7,509 nt of DNA from JADFNO01 sp965369945 (lineage in GTDB: Bacteria > Planctomycetota > Phycisphaerae > Phycisphaerales > SM1A02), in assembly GCA_965369945.1 (NCBI GenBank), contig CBDUST010000236.1, positions 1 to 7,509 of the forward strand. Direction: 5' to 3'. Each line of letters starts with the position of its first letter. Positions within the stretch are counted from its first letter, which is position 1. The notes below the pieces were generated by a model. The model did no database searches. It saw only the letters and a list, made by a program, of their open reading frames with translations, and was not told where the DNA came from. Shown piece by piece: positions 1 to 5,482 of the stretch. Position numbers and translations under genes: made by a program.

Positions 1-1348
1 CAGTGGCACGGGCATCCTGCCCGTGCGCGCGACCGGATTGCGCTCCCACTGGCTTTGAGCCTTCATACTGCGCATCACTGAGGGCGCGCAGCGCTTCGCC
101 CTTCATCCGATCATCTGACACCTTCACATACCACTGATCGCTCAGGTACGGCTCAATGGGCACGTGCGAACGATACGAATGACCGACACTGTGGGAATAG
201 TCGCGCACATCTTCCAGCAGATCGTGATCTTTGAACCACCGCACGATCCACTGGCGTGCTTCTTCTCGCGCTAAGCCGACAAGCGGCTGGGCTTCGTCGG
301 AGCAATCATCCCAACCGTGATCGGTGGAGATAGAAGCGTCCGGCGCGAGGACGTTGATCACGGGTAGGTCATGGCGCAGGCCGATGTCCCAGTCGTTGGG
401 ATCGTGCGCGGGAGTAACCTTGAGGAAGCCGGTCGCAAACTCAGCTTTGGGATCGTCCGGGTCACCGCCCATCGACTTGGGCAGCACCACGTAATCATCG
501 GCAACGATCGGTATCTCACGATTGACGATCGGCAGGCGAACAGTCTTGCCGACTAATTGCTCAGCGCGCGGATCTTTGGGATTTATCGCAATCGCCGTGT
601 CGCCGAGCATGGTTTCGGGGCGTGTGGTGGCGACGGTTATATATTCAACGCGGTCGCCGCCCGCTGAAGCGGGCTGCGCCGGGAGGGAGGCGGGCTGCGC
701 CGGGGGAGAAGCGGGGTGCGCCAGGGGGTAGCGCAGGTACCACATGTGGCCCTGCACTTCCTCCATCTCGACTTCGTCATCCGCCAAAGCGGTCAGTGTC
801 ACCGGATCCCAATTCACCAGCCGTTTACCACGATAGATCAGCCCATCCCTAAATAGGCGGAAGAACGCCTCGCGGACCGCCCGAGCGCACATCTCATCCA
901 TCGTGAATCGCGTGCGACTCCAATCACAGGAGCATCCCATCGCCTTGAGCTGTTCGATGATCGTGGCTTCGTACTCATCCTTCCATTGTTGAACTGTGGC
1001 GACGAACTGCTCGCGCCCCAGATCGACCCGCTTTTTACCCTGTTGAAGGAGGCGTTTTTCGACGACAGTTTGCGTAGCGATGCCTGCGTGGTCGGTGCCG
1101 GGCATCCAGAGAGTGTTGAAACCGCGCATCCGGTGATAGCGAATCAAACAGTCCTGGAGCGTGTTGTTCAGGGCGTGCCCCAAGTGCAGGGGAGCCGTGA
1201 CGTTTGGAGGCGGAATTACGATGCAGTATGCCCGCTCATCGCCATCACTCGGCTCAGCATGGAAGGCGTCGGAAGCCTCCCACTTGGCGCGCACCTCAGC
1301 CTCAGCTTCGGCCGGAGCGTACGATTTGGAGAGTTCACCAAGCATCAT
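1..1348 (-). CDS. valS: Valyl-tRNA synthetase, N-terminal half (3' end beyond window)
   Basis: Class I aminoacyl-tRNA synthetase that charges tRNA-Val in the cytoplasm and edits misactivated threonine. Reading the minus strand from ATG at 1348 gives 449 residues without a stop. Visible landmarks are PPPNVTAPLHLGHA (about 47-60, with the HIGH signature as HLGH 55-58), GTDHAGIATQ (84-93), NWDPVTLTALADDEV (179-193), the CP1 editing domain with TTRPETMLGDTAIAINP (241-257) and KVTPAHDPNDWDIGLRH (310-326), and IEPYLSDQWYVK (398-409). These are valine-type rather than Ile/Leu-type signatures. The KMSKS loop and anticodon-binding domain lie off the left edge. The start is a tandem ATG-ATG (1348 and 1345) with no clear Shine-Dalgarno. 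The frame stays open upstream to a stop at 1438-1436, so a GTG at 1414 could add a Pro/Ala-rich tail, which I think unlikely. Two low-complexity in-frame inserts are present (residues about 209-231 and 440-449). Family assignment is very secure. Confidence 0.96.
   Translation of the reverse strand, partial: MMLGELSKSYAPAEAEAEVRAKWEASDAFHAEPSDGDERAYCIVIPPPNVTAPLHLGHALNNTLQDCLIRYHRMRGFNTLWMPGTDHAGIATQTVVEKRLLQQGKKRVDLGREQFVATVQQWKDEYEATIIEQLKAMGCSCDWSRTRFTMDEMCARAVREAFFRLFRDGLIYRGKRLVNWDPVTLTALADDEVEMEEVQGHMWYLRYPLAHPASPPAQPASLPAQPASAGGDRVEYITVATTRPETMLGDTAIAINPKDPRAEQLVGKTVRLPIVNREIPIVADDYVVLPKSMGGDPDDPKAEFATGFLKVTPAHDPNDWDIGLRHDLPVINVLAPDASISTDHGWDDCSDEAQPLVGLAREEARQWIVRWFKDHDLLEDVRDYSHSVGHSYRSHVPIEPYLSDQWYVKVSDDRMKGEALRALSDAQYEGSKPVGAQSGRAHGQDARAT
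6..26. repeat. REP-like palindrome inside valS (encodes AHGQDARAT)
   Basis: GCACGGGCA, a 3-base TCC loop, then TGCCCGTGC form a perfect 9-bp inverted repeat. On the minus strand it is read in frame as part of GRAHGQDARAT in ValRS. From memory, the same palindrome and peptide recur in many planctomycete genomes as a dispersed short repeat. I cannot count genomic copies from this window, which holds only one. It sits in the variable stretch after LSDQWYVK, where ValRS sequences normally tolerate length change. Confidence 0.75.
659..674. repeat. GC-rich hairpin bordering the 21-nt repeats
   Basis: GCCCGC, loop TGAA, GCGGGC is a perfect 6-bp inverted repeat whose right arm is the first six bases of the tandem array. 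It could be the seed element from which the 21-nt units expanded, or part of a second dispersed palindromic repeat. It is coding DNA of valS (ASAG region on the minus strand). Confidence 0.55.
669..731. repeat. Three tandem 21-nt units in valS (7-aa Pro/Ala/Ser repeat)
   Basis: Three head-to-tail 21-nt units lie at 669-689, 690-710 and 711-731. Each begins GCGGGCTGCGCC or, in the third, GCGGGGTGCGCC, and their 3' ends are more divergent. On the minus strand they encode heptapeptides AHPASPP, AQPASLP and AQPASAG, between YLRYPL and the editing-domain strand that leads to TTRPETM. The unit length is a multiple of three, so copy-number change keeps the reading frame. This segment is not part of the usual ValRS core and probably forms a surface loop at the CP1 junction. 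Confidence 0.85.
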
Positions 1349-1401
1349 GAGCGGCCCATCATAGTGTTCATCGATTCCGGGGGCGGGGGCGGGAGCGGAC
1401 C
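1349..1401. promoter_or_regulatory. Divergent valS / TPR lipoprotein spacer with G tracts
   Basis: Only 53 bp separate the chosen start codons of two divergent genes, so promoters for both must lie here or inside the opposite gene. The plus strand carries GGGGG (1379-1383), GGGGG (1385-1389), GGG (1391-1393) and GG (1397-1398) separated by one to three bases, a possible but imperfect G-quadruplex. GGGAG at 1391-1395 may also serve as the ribosome site for the GTG at 1402. I could not pick out convincing -35/-10 pairs. Confidence 0.35.
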
Positions 1402-2472
1402 GTGCAGCGATCACGATCAATACATTGCCTAACCCTCATCGGCGTGCTGGTGAGTAGTGGTTTGATCAGCTGCTCCGAACAGGGGGACACTTCTTCGGCC
1501 AACGCCGCATCCACCTCTCAATCGCCCGTCACGCAGGAAGCGATCGAGGCAGCGCTGGCGGCTGCGCAACAGTATTTCGTCCAGCAGAGACTCTCCAACG
1601 CTGAACTCATCCTGCGCAAGCTTATTGAGCGAGCACCACAGGAGTACCGAGCGCACGAACTGCTGGGCCAGGTTGTGTTGTCACAGGCCATGCAACCGGC
1701 AGAAGAAGCTGATCCACAAGCTGCGGCCCAAGCGATCGTCGAAGCCTACGAGGAGTACCGCCAGGCCACGCAGCTTATCCCTGACCAGGTCGATCCGACT
1801 TTAGCGGCGGGCTTACATCAAAGCGCAGGCGAGATCGCCTCGATCGCAGGTCGCCTTGACGATGCGCTGACCCATTTTGAACGTGCAGCTCAGCTCGATC
1901 CCACAAACCCGAAGCACCCGCTCTACCAAGGGCAGATTCTGTTACAGACACGAATGCTGCCGGAGGCGCGGCGCGCCCTTGAGCGCGTCCTGATCGTCGA
2001 TCCCGACGAAGCCTACGCCCATGCATCGTTGGCCATGATCGCACTTGAGCAAGACGATCAGGCCAAAGCGATCGCGCACATTGTCGAAGCGCGACAGATT
2101 GATCCAAAAGATATAAGTCTACGTGTGCAAGAGGCCCGAGTGCGTCGTCGTTGCGACCAGCCACGGCGAGCGCTGGAACTGCTGATATTGTTGACGGAGC
2201 AGGAGCGGGCGGAGGAAGCTGTCGCCTCCGAGATCGCCTCCTGTTACCGCCAGTTGGGGCAGCCGACCCAGGCAGCGCAGGCATGGCGGCACCGATATCA
2301 GTTGCGACCAGAGGCGTGGCAAGCGGCTGCGCACGCGGCTGAGGCATACTTCGCAGCCCAGCAGCGCGACGAGGCTCTGTGGTGGTACGAACGGGCACGG
2401 CTGGCGGCGCCCAATTCGCCCCAGGTCAAAGCGCTACAGAAGACGATCGGAATGGTAGAGGATGACCCGTGA
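1402..2472 (+). CDS. TPR-repeat lipoprotein
   Basis: A 356-residue protein starting with GTG, the first start codon after an in-frame stop at 1348-1350. The N-terminus is a lipoprotein signal: a basic QRSRS segment, a hydrophobic stretch (about 10-22), and a lipobox LISC with Cys24 as the lipidation site. A Ser/Thr/Ala-rich linker follows (25-45). The rest is helical tetratricopeptide repeats, at about 50-83, 134-167, 171-201, 203-235, 237-269, 272-303 and 304-337. Several end in the typical LDP, VDP, IDP or AAP turn, as in GRLDDALTHFERAAQLDP. TPRs make protein-binding scaffolds, so the role is probably envelope-anchored assembly or partner recruitment. No enzymatic motif is present and the partner is unknown. 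GGGAG lies 6 nt before the start. The gene is divergent from valS and convergent with the small membrane protein gene, and contains an unusually high number of GATC sites. Confidence 0.88.
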   Translation: MQRSRSIHCLTLIGVLVSSGLISCSEQGDTSSANAASTSQSPVTQEAIEAALAAAQQYFVQQRLSNAELILRKLIERAPQEYRAHELLGQVVLSQAMQPAEEADPQAAAQAIVEAYEEYRQATQLIPDQVDPTLAAGLHQSAGEIASIAGRLDDALTHFERAAQLDPTNPKHPLYQGQILLQTRMLPEARRALERVLIVDPDEAYAHASLAMIALEQDDQAKAIAHIVEARQIDPKDISLRVQEARVRRRCDQPRRALELLILLTEQERAEEAVASEIASCYRQLGQPTQAAQAWRHRYQLRPEAWQAAAHAAEAYFAAQQRDEALWWYERARLAAPNSPQVKALQKTIGMVEDDP

Positions 2473-2483
2473 GGATCGAGCAG

Positions 2484-2505
2484 GTTTGTGAATAGCTTCA
2501 CGAAC
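2484..2505. terminator. Hairpin between convergent genes, possible bidirectional terminator
   Basis: GTTTGTGAA, loop TAGC, TTCACGAAC forms a 9-bp stem with one T-G pair. It begins 12 bp after the lipoprotein stop and spans the stop codon (2498-2500) of the opposing gene. TCTCT follows on the plus strand, which is a poor U-tract, so intrinsic termination is plausible but not strong. Confidence 0.45.
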
Positions 2506-2764
2506 TCTCTGATGAGCCACCACCACCGTCCGAGGAACGATAGTCGTCCGGCATGACGCGACGACCCGCTTCCGCCCAAGGATCGGTGGGGCGGGCGGAC
2601 GATCGCTGTTTTCGCTGCTCCTGGCGGCGGTAATGAGATCGGGTGAGCAACATCACGCCGATGAAGAATACCACTAGCAGCACAGCGGTTGTTCCAATCA
2701 GGACCGCAACATCCCCAGTTTGAAGTGCCGAAGGGCCGGTGGCCGACAGAAGGCTAAGCGCCAT
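2498..2764 (-). CDS. Small single-pass membrane protein, unknown function
   Basis: An 88-residue protein read from ATG at 2764. It has a short N-terminal segment, one strongly hydrophobic helix (about 18-41, ending GVMLLTR), then a basic stretch RSHYRRQEQRKQR (42-54) that by the positive-inside rule places the C-terminus in the cytoplasm. A soluble tail contains DPWAEAGRR (61-69) and a Gly/Ser/Glu-rich end (78-88). The frame extends upstream to a TTG at 2806, but ATG gives the more sensible protein. There is no Shine-Dalgarno before it. I do not recognise the family. The hydrophobic helix followed by a basic cluster is unlikely to arise by chance in a shadow frame, and no competing gene overlaps it. 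It is convergent with the TPR lipoprotein gene; nothing indicates its partner. Confidence 0.65.
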   Translation of the reverse strand: MALSLLSATGPSALQTGDVAVLIGTTAVLLVVFFIGVMLLTRSHYRRQEQRKQRSSARPTDPWAEAGRRVMPDDYRSSDGGGGSSESS

Positions 2765-2770
2765 GCCAGC

Positions 2771-2776
2771 AGTATA
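2771..2776 (-). promoter_or_regulatory. Possible -10 element (TATACT) for the small membrane protein
   Basis: On the minus strand TATACT ends 6 nt before the ATG at 2764. If it is used, transcription would begin at or next to the start codon, giving a leaderless message, consistent with the absent Shine-Dalgarno. The -35 side is weak: GGGACA sits at a 16-nt spacing and is a poor match. Confidence 0.3.
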
Positions 2777-2793
2777 GACGCCGTGTTTTGGGT

Positions 2794-2844
2794 GTCCCGG
2801 CCGCAACGGCCCCGTAGTGGATGCCTACCATCTTTGGGACGGGG
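2794..2844. other. Cluster of overlapping inverted repeats upstream of the protease gene
   Basis: Several perfect short inverted repeats compete for the same bases: GTCCC (2794-2798) with GGGAC (2836-2840); GGCCG (2799-2803) with CGGCC (2807-2811) around a CAA loop; CCCCGT (2810-2815) with ACGGGG (2839-2844); and GTAG (2814-2817) with CTAC (2825-2828). The first and third pairings share bases 2839-2840 and cannot both form. This could be a structured 5' leader of the protease transcript, a terminator remnant, or chance in GC-rich DNA. No poly-T tract follows on the plus strand. Confidence 0.3.
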
Positions 2845-2880
2845 CTGGCATAGGAGTGTCGTAGGAGGATTTATCGGTAG

Positions 2881-2943
2881 ATGCAGTCGTCCAGCAAGCC
2901 AACCAAATCAGGCAAGTCCGGACCGTGGAGGGCAAAGGGGTGA
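2881..2943 (+). CDS. Candidate 20-residue small ORF with strong ribosome site
   Basis: ATG at 2881 lies 11 nt after AGGAGGA (2863-2869), the best Shine-Dalgarno match I noticed in the window and better than that of any large gene here. The predicted peptide is MQSSSKPTKSGKSGPWRAKG: basic, Ser/Lys-rich, with one Trp and no membrane segment. It ends in TGA that overlaps a GTG start of the next tiny ORF. It could be a leader peptide controlling downstream genes, a small protein, or chance. No codon-use test is meaningful at this length. Confidence 0.3.
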   Translation: MQSSSKPTKSGKSGPWRAKG

Positions 2944-3047
2944 AGGGATGCGCGATGATCGCCGATGCCCAACGGGACCGGCTCGGCTTGGAGTCTGGCC
3001 GCACCCGCCAGCGGATTTCAATCGTATCGGACCATAAGAACCCGTAA
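2940..3047 (+). CDS. Candidate 35-residue small ORF overlapping the preceding one
   Basis: A GTG at 2940 overlaps the TGA of the 20-residue ORF (GTGA), a layout typical of translational coupling. An internal ATG at 2955 in the same frame gives MIADAQRDRLGLESGRTRQR followed by ISIVSDHKNP, 30 residues. It stops at 3045-3047, 13 nt before the protease start. The peptide is charged and hydrophilic. I recognise no family. Another overlapping frame (ATG at 2948 to stop at 3037) is also open, which weakens the case. Confidence 0.2.
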   Translation: MKGCAMIADAQRDRLGLESGRTRQRISIVSDHKNP

Positions 3048-3060
3048 TCACGAGAGAACC

Positions 3061-5394
3061 ATGACGCAGCTGAATCGCATTCGTAGCACCGTCGCCGCGC
3101 TCATCGCCGCCCTCTGCCTGGCACTGGTTATGGCGGGCCAAACCACCGCCCAGGATCAGGCGCGAGCATCGGGGAGCTGGCCCGAATCAACGCGAGCCCT
3201 GCGGGACTGGTCGCAATCGGTTTGGGACTCTGCTCGCCAAGGGAATTCCTCCGCTTTGGAGGCACAGTTCAGCCGAATCCCATCCGGGCCAGACAGTGAC
3301 TCAGTACGTTCGCTGCGAAGCAGTATTGCCCGGCATAACGAGAACCGCGTGGAGGCCCGCGCCACGCGCGACGAGGCACGCGCCGAAGCACGGGAGAAGA
3401 TGCACGAGTTTCTGGCCTCGGGCGAGGTATCCAGGGCGTTGCACGAAGCGGTGATGGTGCAGACGCTCAGCGACGACCTTCCGGCTGTCGTTCGTGAACG
3501 AGACATCGAACAGGTCATCTCTAAAGCGAAGTCCGCACTTCCGAAGGCGGAACGGGAAGGCGACTGGCTGCTGGCCAGGGAGTTGCTGTACCGGCTGAAT
3601 ATTCTCTATGAGCCCACGTCTCGGTACAAGGACGATCTGGACCGAGTGACCCGGCGGCTAACGCTGCTGGCGCACTACGCGCCTCGGCGCCTTCACGAAT
3701 TGCGCAATCGTCAAGCTGAGCGATTCGGTGAGGAGCCGCTGGCTGAGTTCAACCCGGCGGTGGGTGAGGACTGGAAGCAGCGGATGCGTGGGGTCCAGGC
3801 CCGTATGACCAAAGAAGCCCTGCGGCGCGCCGCCCAGGACCATATCGAAGGCGAAGGATACCGACCGCTGCTGGAAGGTGGTCTTGAGCACCTTCGCCTC
3901 CTGGTCACAACCACTGACCTGACCGAGACCTTTCCGCAGCTTGGTGATCGGGTGCGAGTGGAGCGTTTGGTCGCCTATATCGACGAGCAGTTGGAAGTCT
4001 TGGCCCAGACGCCGGACGCCGCCATGAGCTATCACCGATGCTCGAAGATGTTGGACGGTCTGTTGGAAGCATCGGACCGAACGATCAAGCTTCCGCCAGA
4101 GGTGATTTACCGTGAGTTCGGTGATGGGGCGATGACCAACCTGGATCAGTTCTCTGAGATCATCTGGCCGGAAAAGATTCATCGTTTCAATCAGTCGACA
4201 CAGGGGAGCTTTGTGGGAGTGGGAATCCTGATTCGCCACGACGAGAAGCGCGAGATCAAGGTTGTCACGCCGTTAGAGGGCACGCCCGCCTACTTTGGAG
4301 GCATCAAGCCAGACGATCGAATCATAGAGGTCGATGGCGCTGCGACATTCGGCTGGACGCTCAATGATGCCGTCGATCGGATCACCGGAAAAAGGGGAAC
4401 AGAAGTTGTGTTAGGGATCCGACGTGAAGGCGTCGATGATCTGATTCCTTTCCCCTTGACTCGCGACGTGATCAAGCTTCGCTCGATCAAGGGGTGGTGG
4501 AAAACAAATCTGACGGCCGACGGCGATCCTGAATGGGATTGGTTCATCGATCCGGAAAGCCGCATCGCCTACATCAGGGTAACGGGGTTCAGTGGGGATA
4601 CCTATAACGACCTCAGGGCCGCATGGAGCCAGATCACGAAATATGGCAGAGAGCGACCCAACGGTCTGATCATCGACTTGCGCTACAACCCGGGTGGGTT
4701 GCTGGCATCAGCCGTCGAGGTTAGCAATCTGTTCGTCGCCGAAGGGCTCATCGTGACCGGCGAGAACAAGTACGGTCACGAGACTCTTGCGGGCCGGACC
4801 GCTGAACGTAACAAGGCGGTCATCGCCAACGCGAATGTTCCAACAGTGGTCCTGATTAACGAAGGCTCAGCAAGCGCCAGCGAAATCGTCGCGGGTTGCC
4901 TGCAAGCCCACGACGCGGCGGTAGTGATCGGGCAGCGAAGCTTTGGCAAGGGCAGCGTGCAGACGGTCCACCTCATTACGGTCGAGACACCGCGCACCAG
5001 CGAGTCCAAATTGAAGCTGACAACCCAGTACTACCGGCTCCCACCGAACGCCGAGCAACGTCGGCTTGGAAAGAAAGGCAACCTCGTTCACAAACGGTCC
5101 GGCGCGAAGACCTGGGGTGTCGAGCCAGACATCAAGGTGCAGCCTACCCCGCAGCAGCGCGACGACACGTACAAGACGCGGCTCGAGGCCGATATGATCC
5201 CAAAGGACGAGAATGGCAATCTGGACCCCAATTCGCCAGATCGTGTTGACATCAACACCTTGCTCACGGAGGGAATGGATCCACAACTGGAGACGGCACT
5301 GCTCATCCTCCAGGCCAAGGCGCTAGCTGCACTGGCCGGAGAGCACGCAAGAGCCGAAGATAAAGGTGATGCGGTCGCGGTTGCTGATCGCTAG
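3061..5394 (+). CDS. S41 carboxy-terminal processing protease (CtpA/Prc type) with PDZ domain
   Basis: A 777-residue exported serine protease of the CtpA/Prc family, which trims or degrades envelope proteins from their C-termini. The signal peptide is residues 1-30 (basic NRIR, hydrophobic core about 11-25, likely cleavage after TTA). Residues about 31-384 are charged and helical and match no domain I know. PDZ is at about 385-465, starting VGVGILI and including GIKPDDRIIEVDG. The S41 core starts near 501 (RIAYIRVTGF), with IDLRYNPGG, then EGSASASEI with nucleophile Ser605, and FGKGSVQ with general base Lys630 and Gln634. The Ser-Lys spacing of 25 and Lys-Gln spacing of 4 match the Ser-Lys-Gln triad known from CtpB. 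The C-terminus carries a typical VEPDIKV and DPQLETALLILQAKALA. ATG 3061 is preferred over an in-frame ATG at 2965 because it starts a clean signal peptide behind GAGAGAA, although that site is close. Much larger than a typical 400-500-residue CtpA. Substrate unknown. Confidence 0.93.
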   Translation: MTQLNRIRSTVAALIAALCLALVMAGQTTAQDQARASGSWPESTRALRDWSQSVWDSARQGNSSALEAQFSRIPSGPDSDSVRSLRSSIARHNENRVEARATRDEARAEAREKMHEFLASGEVSRALHEAVMVQTLSDDLPAVVRERDIEQVISKAKSALPKAEREGDWLLARELLYRLNILYEPTSRYKDDLDRVTRRLTLLAHYAPRRLHELRNRQAERFGEEPLAEFNPAVGEDWKQRMRGVQARMTKEALRRAAQDHIEGEGYRPLLEGGLEHLRLLVTTTDLTETFPQLGDRVRVERLVAYIDEQLEVLAQTPDAAMSYHRCSKMLDGLLEASDRTIKLPPEVIYREFGDGAMTNLDQFSEIIWPEKIHRFNQSTQGSFVGVGILIRHDEKREIKVVTPLEGTPAYFGGIKPDDRIIEVDGAATFGWTLNDAVDRITGKRGTEVVLGIRREGVDDLIPFPLTRDVIKLRSIKGWWKTNLTADGDPEWDWFIDPESRIAYIRVTGFSGDTYNDLRAAWSQITKYGRERPNGLIIDLRYNPGGLLASAVEVSNLFVAEGLIVTGENKYGHETLAGRTAERNKAVIANANVPTVVLINEGSASASEIVAGCLQAHDAAVVIGQRSFGKGSVQTVHLITVETPRTSESKLKLTTQYYRLPPNAEQRRLGKKGNLVHKRSGAKTWGVEPDIKVQPTPQQRDDTYKTRLEADMIPKDENGNLDPNSPDRVDINTLLTEGMDPQLETALLILQAKALAALAGEHARAEDKGDAVAVADR

Positions 5395-5482
5395 CTAGTA
5401 TCCTTTGTTGCTGATTGTTTGTTGGGTCTGACCGATCGAGCCCGCTGTGAGGTCGTGCTTCGCTTGGCGAGAGAATTGATGT
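5395..5482 (+). promoter_or_regulatory. Spacer between the protease gene and pdhA
   Basis: An 88-bp non-coding gap. GAGAGA at 5469-5474, 8 nt before the pdhA ATG, is a plausible ribosome site and resembles the one before the protease gene. A small TCGC-TTG-GCGA inverted repeat lies just upstream. I see no convincing terminator or sigma-70 promoter, so it is unclear whether pdhAB has its own promoter or is read through from the protease gene. Confidence 0.35.

Noticed and set aside
1349..1414. Longer ValRS start at GTG 1414
   Set aside because: It would add a Pro/Ala-rich tail read from the G-tract spacer and overlap the lipoprotein start; the ATG pair at 1345-1348 fits the usual ValRS N-terminus better.
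986..1432. 148-codon plus-strand frame opposite valS
   Set aside because: The opposite strand encodes the ValRS catalytic motifs; this frame has no homology I can see and runs into the lipoprotein start region.
1775..2398. Long minus-strand open frame (207 codons) under the TPR lipoprotein gene
   Set aside because: It is antisense to a convincing lipoprotein with TPR repeats, has Arg/Ala/Pro-rich composition typical of shadow frames in GC-rich DNA, and shows no domain.
2895..2990. Resemblance of the AAGTCCGGAC stretch to the conserved 5' part of RNase P RNA
   Set aside because: Only a short match is seen; the distal conserved blocks are not present and there are fewer than 200 nt before the protease start, too short for the full RNA.
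2965..3060. Upstream in-frame ATG extending the S41 protease by 32 residues
   Set aside because: It would bury the signal peptide behind a hydrophilic extension; ATG at 3061 begins a standard signal sequence and has GAGAGAA just before it.
3658..4239. 193-codon minus-strand frame inside the protease gene
   Set aside because: It lies opposite the protease coding frame, has no recognisable motif and no plausible ribosome site; treated as a shadow.
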